Shown: positions 9,386 to 20,034, counted from the stretch's first letter. The stretch: 39,582 nt of DNA from Flavobacteriales bacterium (GCA_018623275.1 JAAZVU010000003.1:1-39582), one strand, 5' to 3'. Notes: generated by a model not told the origin, from the letters alone. Translations and numbers: made by a program.

Positions 9386-11266
9386 TTAGTGAGCAACGTT
9401 CAAACGCAAGGTCTTGCTTACGCCGTTTACGTTAACATTCACAAAGTAAAGACCAGCGCTCAAAGCGCTTGTTGGTAGCTCAACTTTCTGAGTACCTGCG
9501 TCCATTGTAGATGCGTCAGTGTATACTGTTTGACCCATAGCATTTACTACGTTTAACGTAACATCTGAACGGTCAATCAAATCAATCTCAACACCTGCAA
9601 ATTCGTTTGCTGGATTTGGGTATACTGCGATGTAACGCGCCATGTCGTCCATCTCATTTACACCTGAAGTAGTGTATGCAGCATACGCACTTTGAAGAAC
9701 CTCACCAGTTGTGTTGTCTTGCAACCAAACGATGATGTCCATGTTCGAAGTTCCTACCCAGAAATCGTAAGAACCTTGCGCTGGCGCAGAGTTCACAGAA
9801 ATCGTAGAGTTTGCGTAGTGTGTGTAAGTGTTACCTGCCATCATGTTTGCCATGCTGTGGCCGCCAGATCCGTCCATGAACTTGCGGAATACGTGGTAGA
9901 ATGTAGTCTCACCATTGGTTTGAACGTTGTGAGAAATTTCTTTCTCGATCATCGCCATGTGCAAAACAACATTTGAACCAAGGTCAGCCAATGCATCAAC
10001 TGTAGCATCACACTGAATATAGTTACCAGTAGCACTCCATTCTGCTTCTAATTCAACTACAGAAGGGATATTCTTAACGATATCGATATTGCCTTGAGAA
10101 GTTGGGATATTTGAACCGGAGTACACTACATCAGGCACACCGCTGATACCATAAGCAACACGACGGTCAGCAGCTTCTTGGTTGTACGCAGGATCATTAC
10201 CTGGTGCAGGCCAGTTCATTTGGTACTTCACGGAAGTTACACGACCTGTAGATGTGTTTGCATCGTTATCGTCCAAAAGATCTTTATAACCAGGGTTAAA
10301 AGAAGCACAAGGTCCACAAGTTGAAGAAGTGAACTCTTCCGCCAATACTACGCGATCAGCTGTTGCTGTCAGTACTTCGATCGCAGCGCTCAACGTATCG
10401 TTTGAAGTATTCTGGTCAAACGTACCATTAACCGGCGAAGCGTAAATGTCTACTGTGTAACTGCCCGTTGAGCTTGGCGTCCAATTTGTTGTGTGTGTCC
10501 AGTTGTAAGTATCGTAAGCACCGATGCTCAATCCTGTCAAGTTTGCAGTAACTGCGGTACCACCGTTAACAGAGTAATTGATGGTTGCAGAAGTGATGGT
10601 AGAACCACCGTAGTTTTTCAAAGTACCCTCTAGAGTGAAAGGTGCGTTGTTCAATCCAATAGTAGCTGGCATGTCCAAAGACTCAACCGCTACATCAAAG
10701 TTATAAGGTGCGAATACTGCGAAGTCATCGATACCCAAACCGTACAACCAGCCACCACCGTCTTGGTAGTTGAATGCGAACTGTACGTTTGCGTTACCAC
10801 ATGCAGCACTTACATCAATCCACTGGCTCGTCCAATCACCAGCTGGATTAAGAGTAGCGAGTGTAGTCCAGTTAGTACCGCCGTCCGTCGTGTACAAGAA
10901 TTCAGCTACTTCAGTTGCGCCACTGTAAGTTGCGCCATAGTAAAACGATTTGAACGTAGCGTGCATTACTGAGTAATTGCTGAGGTCGATAGTATCAGTG
11001 ATTAAGTACTCGTCTGCTTTGTTACAGTTACAAGCATCATCGTTTGTTGCAACGAAGTTTGAACCTGGATCTGTGATCGTGAAGTAACTTGAGCTCAAAG
11101 TAGAAGCTGAACCACCCAAGAAACCACCATCGGTTGCCTGAGTTGATTGCGTCCATCCTGTTGGGATACCGCTGTTGAAGTCAGCAGAATAGATAACGCT
11201 CTGTCCTTGCGCCATCGCTGCTGTTGCAGTACATACTGCAAATAGGGATAGTAAAAGTTTTTTCAT
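9386..11266 (-). CDS. Omp28-related protein with T9SS type A sorting domain
   Basis: EEFTSSTCGPCASFNPGYKDLLDDN; C-terminal IAVYPNPANEFAGVEI...LSAGLYFVNVNVNGVSKTLRLNV. Confidence 0.88.
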   Translation of the reverse strand: MKKLLLSLFAVCTATAAMAQGQSVIYSADFNSGIPTGWTQSTQATDGGFLGGSASTLSSSYFTITDPGSNFVATNDDACNCNKADEYLITDTIDLSNYSVMHATFKSFYYGATYSGATEVAEFLYTTDGGTNWTTLATLNPAGDWTSQWIDVSAACGNANVQFAFNYQDGGGWLYGLGIDDFAVFAPYNFDVAVESLDMPATIGLNNAPFTLEGTLKNYGGSTITSATINYSVNGGTAVTANLTGLSIGAYDTYNWTHTTNWTPSSTGSYTVDIYASPVNGTFDQNTSNDTLSAAIEVLTATADRVVLAEEFTSSTCGPCASFNPGYKDLLDDNDANTSTGRVTSVKYQMNWPAPGNDPAYNQEAADRRVAYGISGVPDVVYSGSNIPTSQGNIDIVKNIPSVVELEAEWSATGNYIQCDATVDALADLGSNVVLHMAMIEKEISHNVQTNGETTFYHVFRKFMDGSGGHSMANMMAGNTYTHYANSTISVNSAPAQGSYDFWVGTSNMDIIVWLQDNTTGEVLQSAYAAYTTSGVNEMDDMARYIAVYPNPANEFAGVEIDLIDRSDVTLNVVNAMGQTVYTDASTMDAGTQKVELPTSALSAGLYFVNVNVNGVSKTLRLNVAH

Positions 11267-11341
11267 GCATTTGAAATTTGAATGCGGGAATTTAGCAAAA
11301 AAGAGCCGAAAAACAGCATGCTCAGGTTGGATAACATTGGT

Positions 11342-11349
11342 TATCTTTG
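11342..11349 (+). promoter_or_regulatory. Bacteroidota-type -7 box TATCTTTG upstream of the 11369 gene
   Basis: Matches TAnnTTTG, 19 nt before the ATG; no well-spaced -33 TTG. Confidence 0.45.
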
Positions 11350-11368
11350 AGACACAAAATTTGTTGAC

Positions 11369-12046
11369 ATGAAAAGAATCCTACTACTCCTAGTTTTCGG
11401 TTTGACTACGATGAACCTGAATGCTCAATCACTTGCAGTTCATGAAATGGATACCGTGCTAGAGGTGAATTCAACGGCAACTGCTGATTATGGTTTTTCG
11501 ATCGATATCAAAAACGTAAGTTCCACGGATGTCGACGTTTATGTCCGCCGTGCCTACCACGCAATGGATTGTGCTTATGATAGCGGCTATTTTTGTTGGG
11601 ATTACTGTTACGATAATGTAACTACGAATTCCATTGGATACGTGAATATCCAGCCAGGGGTTGTGAAAGGAGATTTCTCAGGTCACGTTTTTTCCCCGTC
11701 GACGGGTGCGACGTGTATAGATAGTACGCGTTATGTATTCTACAACGGAAAGGATAACAGCGATTCACTAAGTGTTTGGGTAACCATTTCTGCTGGACCA
11801 ACTGTGGGTACAGTTGAATTAACAGTAAGTGAAAGTAAAGTCTACCCGAACCCAGCCGTTAATGTCTTGAATATCGAAACTCAAAAGGAAGGTGTATTTA
11901 GACTTTTCAATACTTTGGGAGAGGAAGTAAAACGAGCAAATCTGATTCCTGGTCAAAACGCAGTATCAGTGGCCGATTTTGCCAATGGTATTTACCTCTA
12001 CAGCATTGACGGTTCCACCTTCAAAAGGGTGGTTATTAGTCACTAA
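11369..12046 (+). CDS. Small secreted protein with T9SS type A sorting domain, Cys-containing N-terminal domain
   Basis: Signal peptide; CAYDSGYFCWDYCYD; C-terminal VYPNPAVNVLNIET...ANGIYLYSIDGSTFKRVVI. Confidence 0.8.
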   Translation: MKRILLLLVFGLTTMNLNAQSLAVHEMDTVLEVNSTATADYGFSIDIKNVSSTDVDVYVRRAYHAMDCAYDSGYFCWDYCYDNVTTNSIGYVNIQPGVVKGDFSGHVFSPSTGATCIDSTRYVFYNGKDNSDSLSVWVTISAGPTVGTVELTVSESKVYPNPAVNVLNIETQKEGVFRLFNTLGEEVKRANLIPGQNAVSVADFANGIYLYSIDGSTFKRVVISH

Positions 12047-12068
12047 AAGATATGCCCACTAGTATCAT

Positions 12069-12092
12069 GCCGCGCTCTTTGCGCGGCTTTTT
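12069..12092 (+). terminator. Rho-independent terminator
   Basis: GCCGCGC-TCTTT-GCGCGGC-TTTTT. Confidence 0.9.
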
Positions 12093-12150
12093 CATTTAAG
12101 GCGTACGAAAGACCGATTTACGACGTTTTCTTAAGATTGAAACACCAACT

Positions 12151-12735
12151 ATGATTTACTACGTTAAAGGCAATTTTGTTGAGAAGACCGCAACCAATGT
12201 GATTGTGGACTGCGCCGGAATTGGTTATGACGTTCAGATCTCTCTGAATACTTACGCAGATATCGAACCATTGGCTGAAGGTATGCTCTTCACTTATCAT
12301 TTGGTTCGTGAGGATGCCGAAATGCTCTTCGGATTTTCTTCAAAACGAGAAAAGGCGCTTTTTGAACTGCTCATTTCAGTAAGTGGTGTAGGTGCGAATA
12401 CGGCCAGAGTCATTTTGAGCTCACTATCCCCTGTTGAAGTAGAGCAGGCTATTATGTCTGAAGATGCTGCCACATTGCAAGGGGTGAAGGGAATTGGAGC
12501 AAAAACAGCACAGCGTATTGTCATAGATCTTCGCGATAAAGTTGCCAAAGTTGCGGCCTCGGGTGATTCACCTATGCTCGCAAGATCGGGTGGTGCCCGT
12601 GCAGAAGCGCATGCAGCATTAACAACCCTTGGTATTTCCGCCAAACAAGCTGAAGGCGCCTTGAATAAATTACTCAAGCAAGATCCAGCCATGAGCACTG
12701 AGGAATTAGTAAGAAAAGCTTTGCAACTGCTGTAA
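12151..12735 (+). CDS. ruvA: Holliday junction branch migration protein RuvA
   Basis: MIYYVKGNFVEKTATNVIVDCAGIGYDVQIS; helix-hairpin-helix regions ISVSGVGANTARVILS and VKGIGAKTAQRIVIDLRDK. Confidence 0.96.
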   Translation: MIYYVKGNFVEKTATNVIVDCAGIGYDVQISLNTYADIEPLAEGMLFTYHLVREDAEMLFGFSSKREKALFELLISVSGVGANTARVILSSLSPVEVEQAIMSEDAATLQGVKGIGAKTAQRIVIDLRDKVAKVAASGDSPMLARSGGARAEAHAALTTLGISAKQAEGALNKLLKQDPAMSTEELVRKALQLL

Positions 12736-15700
12736 ATGCTAAGTAATTGGAAGAAATATTTAAGTAGAACGATTTTCGCTCTGCTGTTTATTCCAGTATT
12801 GAGCTACGGACAGAATAGCTCTGACTCTACCGGAACCGGTAGTGTGGATATTTCTTTGCCTGAACCTTCGAACTACGCCAAAGAAATCATTTACGACCCG
12901 ACTTCAGGTAACTACTTGGTGTACAGAAAAATTGGTGACATCCGCCTGCCCATTCCTGAGGTTTGGACGGTAGATCAGTACCGCCAATACATGTACGATC
13001 GAGCAGAGGAAGATTACATGGCTGATAAAGCCTCTATGTACAATCCTACCGGGGATAATCCTAGAGATAGTGAAGGACTGGTGCCACAGATTCAAACGGG
13101 AAACGAGGCGCTCGGAAAAGTATTTGGCAGCGATTTAGTTGAAATTCGCCCTCAGGGTATGGCGGAAATCAGGTTCGGGGGCCGCTACCAGTATGTTGAG
13201 AATCCTGGAATTCCTGTACGTAACCAAAAGACCTTTGCTTTTGATTTTGGTCAACGCATCCAGATGAACGTAAAGGGTAAGATTGGCGACCGCTTGGAGC
13301 TCGGTGTGAACTACGATACCGAGGCATCATTTGCGTTTGACAATCAAATGAAGCTGGATTTTGAGGGCGAAGAAGACGACATTATTAAGCGTCTTGAGAT
13401 GGGTAATATCAATATGCCGCTCAATAGCTCCTTGATTACGGGCGCCCAAAGCCTTTTTGGTTTAAAGGGCCAATTCCAATTTGGAAATACCACCGTTACC
13501 ACGGTCTTCTCAGAACAACGCTCACAAAGCCAAAGCATCAATGTACAGGGTGGGGGGACCACCACTGAGTTCTACATCCAAGGCGACCAATATGAGGCGA
13601 ATCGCCATTACTTCTTGGCGCAATTTTTCCGCGAGCATTACGAGGAATATTTAGAGAACATGCCGCTGGTTACTTCGCCCGTCCAGATTACTAAGGTGGA
13701 GGTATGGGTGACCAACGAACGAAGCTCGACTCAGAATTTGCGCAACATCGTTGCTTTTATGGATTTAGGTTCGGACGATAAGTATGCCTACCGTAACTCC
13801 AATGCGAATTTGCCAGGGGTGAGCATCTTCCCGGGTTCGAACGTCAATATCGAAGGATATCCAAACAACGCCAACAACCAATTGGACCCGCTTACTCTAG
13901 AAGCCAACATTCCTGGAGTCCGAGATATAGCCACGGCAAATCAAGATTTGAGTACTTCAGGTTTTGCCGAAGCGAGAGAATATGTTGAGCTCGCCAATGC
14001 TCGGAAATTGGACCAAAACCAATACAAATTTCACCCGCAGCTCGGTTATATCACCTTGAATCAAGCCTTGAATCAAGATGAGGTACTTGCAGTAGCTTTC
14101 CAATATACTGCTGGAGGTCGTACCTACCAGGTTGGGGAATTTTCAAACGATGGTGTTACTCCGCCAAAGACCTTAATCCTCAAACTTCTGAAGAGTACAG
14201 TGCTTGATGTACGCATGCCAACTTGGGATTTGATGATGAAAAACATCTATGCCTTGAATGCCTTCCAGTTGGACCGTGAAGACTTCTACATGGACGTGTT
14301 GTACATGAATGATGAGACGGGAGTTCCTATTCCGTTCCTTCCGGATGGAAATTTGAGCGACACATTGCTCGTCGGTGTAATGGAGTTGGACCGATTGAAC
14401 AACAACAATGACCCATTCCCAGATGGGATTTTTGACTTTGTCCCTGGGGTGACCATCGACCAGCAGCGCGGCCGAATCATTTTTCCGGTCATTGAGCCAT
14501 TTGGTTCGAACCTCGAAGAAAAATTGGACACCGAACAGGCAAGAAATAAGTACGTCTACAACGCGCTATACGACAGTACCCGTTTCAGAGCTCAAGAGCA
14601 AACTCAAAAGAACAAATTCATTCTCCGCGGCCAGTACAAGAGCGCCTCGGGGTCAGAAATTTCCCTCGGTGCCTTTAACATCCCACGAGGCTCGGTTACA
14701 GTGACAGCTGGCGGTCGAACTTTGACCGAAAATCAGGACTACACGGTAGATTATTCTTTGGGCCGGGTGCGCATCATCAACGAAGGGGTAATGAATTCCG
14801 GTTCTCCGATTAAGGTGAACTTTGAAAACAACACCTTATTTAATGTTCAGACCAAGACGTTCTACGGAACGAATATCGACCACAAAGTCAACGACCATTT
14901 GAATGTGGGCGGGACTTGGTTGCATTTGACCGAACGTCCACTGACCCAAAAGGTAAACATCGGTGACGAACCTATTTCGAATACGATATGGGGGATGAAC
15001 ACCAACTACAGCAACGAGGCACCGTATTTGACGCGATTGATGGATGCACTGCCGTTCATCGAAACTAAGGAGAAGAGTAACCTCCAATTCCGCGGTGAAT
15101 TCGCCCACCTCATTCCGGGATCGCCTCGCGGTATTCGAATCACTGGGTCCGAGACGACCTATTTGGACGACTTTGAGAGTTCACAGACGACCATTGATTT
15201 ACGCAGTTTGAATGCTTGGAACCTTGCTTCGACCCCGGGTAATCAAGACGATTTGTTCCCCGAAAGTTCTTTGAATAACGATTTGGCTTACGGGTACAAC
15301 AGGGCAAAATTGGCATGGTACATCATTGATCCATCCTTATACACAGGAGGTAGTGCTGTTCCTGAAAATATTCGCAACGATCCTGAAATCACTTCTGATC
15401 AACGCATGCGTGAGGTCTTGGTTAAGGAGGTCTTCCCGAACTACTCTTTAGCTCAAAACGAAGCGCGCAATTTGGCGATGTTCGACCTCGCGTACTATCC
15501 AAATGAACCGGGCCCGTACAATTTTGATGTAGAAGGTGAGCCTGGCATTAGTGCGGGTTTAAGTGCAGATGGGGAGCTTGTGGACCCTTCGTCGCGTTGG
15601 GCGGGTATTATGCGTCCGTTGCAGATCAACAACTTTGAGGAGCAGAATATTGAGTTCATTCAGTTCTGGGTGATGGACCCGTTCTATGAAAACGATAACG

Positions 15701-18700
15701 CTCCGGACGGTGGAGATTTGTATTTCAACCTTGGTAGCGTTAGTGAAGACATTTTGAAAGACGGCCGACAAAGTTTTGAAAACGGCATTCCTGCCAACGG
15801 TGATAAAAGCCAAATGGACAGCACGCGCTGGGGCTACCTCAGTGAGATTCAACCCATCACAGAATTCTTTGATAATGCGGCAGGTGCGCGCGAAGTACAA
15901 GATGTCGGATTTGATGCTTTATTGGATAGCGAAGAGCGCACTTGGGCGCCGAGCGGTTCCTCGAGCTATTTGAACAGAATTATCAATGCCTACGGTACGG
16001 GGTCGGTGGCTTATCAAAGCGCTTACCCAGATCCATCCCGCGACAACTTCCATTTTTACCGCAGCGATAGTTTGGATGCTGAGAGTGCCGATATCATGGA
16101 GCGCTACAAGGCTTTTAATGGTACCCAAGGAAACAGTGCTACGGTAACAGTCAATGGTGCTCCTGCCTCTGCGACTAACGTTCCAGATAAGGAGGATGCT
16201 AACCGCGATCAGACGTTGAGTAAAACGGAGAGCTACTTCCAATACCGCGTCTCTATGCGTCCTGAGGATTTGGTCGTTGGTCAGAACTACATCACGGATA
16301 TTTACGAAACCAATAGTCATGATCTTCCGAACGGTATGTCTCGACCAACTCGCTGGATACAGTTCAAGATTCCAGTTTTTGAACCAGAGAAGAAGGTAGG
16401 TGGTATCACGGATTTCCGTTCCATCCGATTCTTAAGAATGTTCCTTCGTGAATTCGACGACCCTATTGTTATGCGTTTTGCGCGTTTTGAATTGGTTCGT
16501 GGAGAATGGAGGCGATTCCCATTCTCATTAGACGATGTGCGTGATAACGTGCCTATCGATGAGGACGATGAAACTTCATTTAACGTCAATGCAGTAAACC
16601 TCGAGGAAAACGGCGGACGTACACCTATTCCTTATGTCTTGCCTCCAGATATTGAGCGTCAATTGGTTTATGGAGGAACGCAGATCATTCAGCAGAATGA
16701 GCAGAGTATGTCCCTTGAAATTTGTGGGATTGAAGACGGCGATGCTCGTGCAGTATTCCGCAACTTCAACTTTGACATGCGTATGTACAAACGTCTGCGC
16801 ATGTTTGTGCACGCAGAAGCAGCGGGTGAATTCGAAGATTTGAACGATGGCGATTTGAGCATTTTTGTTCGTTTAGGTTCCGATTACAATGGCAACTATT
16901 ACGAATACGAGGTCCCGCTGAAAGTCACACCTTGGGGTGAATTATTACCTGAGGATATATGGCCGACTGATAACAATATAGATGTCGTCTTTGAAGATTT
17001 GAAAACCTTGAAGCTGACAAGGAATGCAGCGATGGAAAGTGACCCAACGCTCAGTTTGGTCAACAAATACACGGTTACAACACCTGAGGGACACAAGCTG
17101 TCTGTTGTAGGTGCGCCGAACCTAGGGAACATTCGAACCTTGCTTATTGGTATACGTAATCCGAAAAAACGCTCAGCGACCGATGGCGACGACGGCCAGG
17201 CGAAGTGTGCGGAAATTTGGGTCAACGAATTGCGCTTGAGCGATTTTGACAACAGAGGAGGTTGGGCCGCTACGGCAACAGCGAGTGCGAAGCTTGCTGA
17301 TGTTGCAAACGTAAACCTGACGGGTACGATGAGTACTATTGGATTTGGTTCTATTGATCAAACGGTAAACGAGAGAAACAAGTTTGCGGAGCGCTCCTAC
17401 GGTGTGCAAACCAATGTAAATCTTGACAAATTCTTGCCGCAAGAGGCGGGCATTAAATTCCCGATGTTCTTTAGTTTCAACGAGAGCTTCAAGAATCCTC
17501 AATTCAATCCTTTGGATCCTGATATCGACTTCAAGGAATCCTTAGCAGCTGTTGATACCCAAGAGGAGCGAGACAGTCTTAGGTTTGCAGGACAAGAGTA
17601 CCAGATGCGCAAGAGCATCAACTTTACCAACGTTCGCAAGGAGAAAGGTTCTGGTGGCGGTGGCCGTCCTGCTGGGCCTAAAGCAGCTCCCAAAGGCGGA
17701 AGTAAGGGAGGCGGAGTAACCACCAAAGGCATCAATTGGGCCAACTCACCATTTGCCATTAGCAACTTCAATACTTCTTATGCCTTCACGGAAAGTGACC
17801 GTAGAAACATCAATATTGTCCAGGATCACCGAGTGATGCATACGGCGTCGTTGAACTACAATTACCAAACGCGTCCTAAGAACATTGCACCGTTCAAGAA
17901 TAAGATTAAGAACAAGCAATTGGCGCTCATTAGAGATTTCAATTTCTACTATCTACCATCGAAGGTGAGCATGCGTACGGAGCTTAGACGTCAACTAGCG
18001 ACGATGCAAATGCGCAACACTTTCGATCCGGCTATTTCATTGCCTGTTACCTACAATAAAGCCCTCACTTCGAAGCGCATGTACGATGTGGCGTACGATT
18101 TGTCTAAGGGCTTGAAATTGGATTACAATGCAACTGCTCAGAGTAGGGTAGATGAGCTTCCAGGTGATCCAAAGACGCAGGCGAACAGAGATACAATTAT
18201 TGCGGGTTTATCGAGCCTAGGTCGACCAACACAATTCCACCAGACGCTAAATGTGAATTGGCAGATACCAATTAATAAGTTCCCATTCATGGATTGGACC
18301 TCGGCAAGTGTTCGTTACTCCGGGAATTACGATTGGCAAACAAATTCCACGGCTGCTTTGAATCCTCAGGCAAAACCTGAACTTTACTTTGGTAACAGGG
18401 CGCAGAACTCCAACAATATTCAGCTCACGGCCAATGCAAACTTTATCAACTTCTACAATCAGATACCTTTCTTACGTAAGGCAAATCAAGGCGGTAGACC
18501 ACAACCAGTAGCTCGTCGTGGTGCGCCACAACGTCGCGGAGCGCCGAAGAAAGAGGGTAAGGAAGAGGAAGAAAAGGAAAAGAAGGATAGCAAGATTCTG
18601 TTGGGTGCAGCACGCGTTGCCATGATGGTTCGCTCGGTATCTTTGACCTACTCTCAGACCAACGGTACTTTGCTTCCCGGGCTCATTACCAACCCAACGT

Positions 18701-20034
18701 ACTTTGGTTTGGATCCAAGTGCGCTGATGTCCCCAGGGCTAGATTTTGTGTTCGGTCGCCAGAGCGATATTAAGGCGCTTGCCGCTGCTAATGGTTGGTT
18801 GACTCAGAATACCAAGCAGCCGAATCAATTCCAAAAGACCTTTACTGAGAATTTGAATTTCCGTGCGACAGTTGAGCCTTGGCAAGATTTGAGATTGCAG
18901 ATCACAGCTACCAAAGTGGCTGGTTTGAACAGTTCATCCATCTTTAGGTACCACGATCCACTGATCGATACTACCCTAGGTTTACCGGCAGGGTTCTACA
19001 ATTTTAATCCAATGGATAACGGGAATTATTCCATTAGTTTCTTGTCCATAGGTAGTGCTTTTGAGCCAATTGATTCATCCAATTCTCCGGTTTACAATCT
19101 CTTCCTAGCAAACAGAAATATTATCTCGCAACGCTTAAGGGACAACAAGGCTTCTAACGATCCTACCTACATCGGTAATTTCATCACGGCCGCGGACGAT
19201 AGTACCGGTACTCGAGAAGGGTACGACGGGTACAGCTACAACAGTGCTGAGGTGTTAGTGCCAGCGTTTTTAGCGGCCTATGGCGGCATGGACCCGAACG
19301 AAGTGGTGTTGAATGGACGACCGAATTTGCCAATGCCGAATTGGAACCTAAACTTCAACGGACTGATGAAAATTCCATGGTTCAAGAAGAATTTCCAATC
19401 ATTTACATTGACGCATACTTACAAGAGTTTGTACACGATGAATTCGTACCAGAGCAACATGCTTCTGCAGCAGCGTATTCAGAACGGGGAACCGGCAAAT
19501 AATATTCGAAATACCAACGGTGATTTCTTGCCAATTGAGCAAATTTCACAAGTGAGCATTGCTGAGAACTTTGGACCTTTCGTTGGTCTGAACATGCGTA
19601 TGAAGAATCAAGCGAGTTTACGCTTAGATATCAAGCGCAACCGTCAAATGAATCTATCTCTGGTGAACAATCAATTGAGTGATACCAGAGGAATGGAAGT
19701 AGTAATCGGTACCGGATACATCATAAAGGATGTAAGCTTTAACATCGTGAGCGATGGCCGTCCACAGAAGATAACTTCGAATTTGGATTTGAAATTGGAC
19801 TTTAGTTTGCGCGACAACCAAACCGTAATTCGTCGCATACAAGAAGGTGTGGATCAAGTTACCGCGGGACAACGCATCTGGTCGTTGAAGGCAAGTGCAG
19901 ATTATATGCTGTCTTCAAAATTGACCGCTCGACTCTATTACGATCAAACGGTAAGTAAGTTTAAGACCTCTAATGCGTTCCCAACCTTGAATACAAATGC
20001 TGGTATTGCGTTTAGATTTAATCTTGCACAATAG
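12736..20034 (+). CDS. sprA: Cell-surface/T9SS translocon protein SprA
   Basis: 2432 aa with signal peptide; repeated SprA-type segments (VEIRPQGMAEIRFGGRYQ...KIGDRLELGVNYDTEASF); ruvA-sprA-gcvH gene order. Confidence 0.95.
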   Translation: MLSNWKKYLSRTIFALLFIPVLSYGQNSSDSTGTGSVDISLPEPSNYAKEIIYDPTSGNYLVYRKIGDIRLPIPEVWTVDQYRQYMYDRAEEDYMADKASMYNPTGDNPRDSEGLVPQIQTGNEALGKVFGSDLVEIRPQGMAEIRFGGRYQYVENPGIPVRNQKTFAFDFGQRIQMNVKGKIGDRLELGVNYDTEASFAFDNQMKLDFEGEEDDIIKRLEMGNINMPLNSSLITGAQSLFGLKGQFQFGNTTVTTVFSEQRSQSQSINVQGGGTTTEFYIQGDQYEANRHYFLAQFFREHYEEYLENMPLVTSPVQITKVEVWVTNERSSTQNLRNIVAFMDLGSDDKYAYRNSNANLPGVSIFPGSNVNIEGYPNNANNQLDPLTLEANIPGVRDIATANQDLSTSGFAEAREYVELANARKLDQNQYKFHPQLGYITLNQALNQDEVLAVAFQYTAGGRTYQVGEFSNDGVTPPKTLILKLLKSTVLDVRMPTWDLMMKNIYALNAFQLDREDFYMDVLYMNDETGVPIPFLPDGNLSDTLLVGVMELDRLNNNNDPFPDGIFDFVPGVTIDQQRGRIIFPVIEPFGSNLEEKLDTEQARNKYVYNALYDSTRFRAQEQTQKNKFILRGQYKSASGSEISLGAFNIPRGSVTVTAGGRTLTENQDYTVDYSLGRVRIINEGVMNSGSPIKVNFENNTLFNVQTKTFYGTNIDHKVNDHLNVGGTWLHLTERPLTQKVNIGDEPISNTIWGMNTNYSNEAPYLTRLMDALPFIETKEKSNLQFRGEFAHLIPGSPRGIRITGSETTYLDDFESSQTTIDLRSLNAWNLASTPGNQDDLFPESSLNNDLAYGYNRAKLAWYIIDPSLYTGGSAVPENIRNDPEITSDQRMREVLVKEVFPNYSLAQNEARNLAMFDLAYYPNEPGPYNFDVEGEPGISAGLSADGELVDPSSRWAGIMRPLQINNFEEQNIEFIQFWVMDPFYENDNAPDGGDLYFNLGSVSEDILKDGRQSFENGIPANGDKSQMDSTRWGYLSEIQPITEFFDNAAGAREVQDVGFDALLDSEERTWAPSGSSSYLNRIINAYGTGSVAYQSAYPDPSRDNFHFYRSDSLDAESADIMERYKAFNGTQGNSATVTVNGAPASATNVPDKEDANRDQTLSKTESYFQYRVSMRPEDLVVGQNYITDIYETNSHDLPNGMSRPTRWIQFKIPVFEPEKKVGGITDFRSIRFLRMFLREFDDPIVMRFARFELVRGEWRRFPFSLDDVRDNVPIDEDDETSFNVNAVNLEENGGRTPIPYVLPPDIERQLVYGGTQIIQQNEQSMSLEICGIEDGDARAVFRNFNFDMRMYKRLRMFVHAEAAGEFEDLNDGDLSIFVRLGSDYNGNYYEYEVPLKVTPWGELLPEDIWPTDNNIDVVFEDLKTLKLTRNAAMESDPTLSLVNKYTVTTPEGHKLSVVGAPNLGNIRTLLIGIRNPKKRSATDGDDGQAKCAEIWVNELRLSDFDNRGGWAATATASAKLADVANVNLTGTMSTIGFGSIDQTVNERNKFAERSYGVQTNVNLDKFLPQEAGIKFPMFFSFNESFKNPQFNPLDPDIDFKESLAAVDTQEERDSLRFAGQEYQMRKSINFTNVRKEKGSGGGGRPAGPKAAPKGGSKGGGVTTKGINWANSPFAISNFNTSYAFTESDRRNINIVQDHRVMHTASLNYNYQTRPKNIAPFKNKIKNKQLALIRDFNFYYLPSKVSMRTELRRQLATMQMRNTFDPAISLPVTYNKALTSKRMYDVAYDLSKGLKLDYNATAQSRVDELPGDPKTQANRDTIIAGLSSLGRPTQFHQTLNVNWQIPINKFPFMDWTSASVRYSGNYDWQTNSTAALNPQAKPELYFGNRAQNSNNIQLTANANFINFYNQIPFLRKANQGGRPQPVARRGAPQRRGAPKKEGKEEEEKEKKDSKILLGAARVAMMVRSVSLTYSQTNGTLLPGLITNPTYFGLDPSALMSPGLDFVFGRQSDIKALAAANGWLTQNTKQPNQFQKTFTENLNFRATVEPWQDLRLQITATKVAGLNSSSIFRYHDPLIDTTLGLPAGFYNFNPMDNGNYSISFLSIGSAFEPIDSSNSPVYNLFLANRNIISQRLRDNKASNDPTYIGNFITAADDSTGTREGYDGYSYNSAEVLVPAFLAAYGGMDPNEVVLNGRPNLPMPNWNLNFNGLMKIPWFKKNFQSFTLTHTYKSLYTMNSYQSNMLLQQRIQNGEPANNIRNTNGDFLPIEQISQVSIAENFGPFVGLNMRMKNQASLRLDIKRNRQMNLSLVNNQLSDTRGMEVVIGTGYIIKDVSFNIVSDGRPQKITSNLDLKLDFSLRDNQTVIRRIQEGVDQVTAGQRIWSLKASADYMLSSKLTARLYYDQTVSKFKTSNAFPTLNTNAGIAFRFNLAQ

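Noticed and set aside
12297-12698. 133-aa antisense ORF in ruvA (also 4884..5255 in ruvB, 5451..5816 in queG, 15919..16320 and others in sprA)
   Set aside because: Lie wholly opposite strongly supported conserved genes; no recognisable motifs or signals of their own.
12827-12842. CTACCGG-AA-CCGGTAG near the sprA start
   Set aside because: Short stem with 2-nt loop and no T-tract; weak compared with the SCO1 and vanZ hairpins.
14054-14077. Perfect tandem 12-bp repeat CCTTGAATCAAG x2 in sprA
   Set aside because: Encodes LNQALNQD within conserved coding sequence; too small to infer function.
18514-18560. Low-complexity Arg/Lys/Glu linkers in SprA (also about 17640-17730 Gly/Pro/Lys) suggestive of an inserted domain
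   Set aside because: Most simply flexible linkers between SprA domains; no independent domain recognisable.
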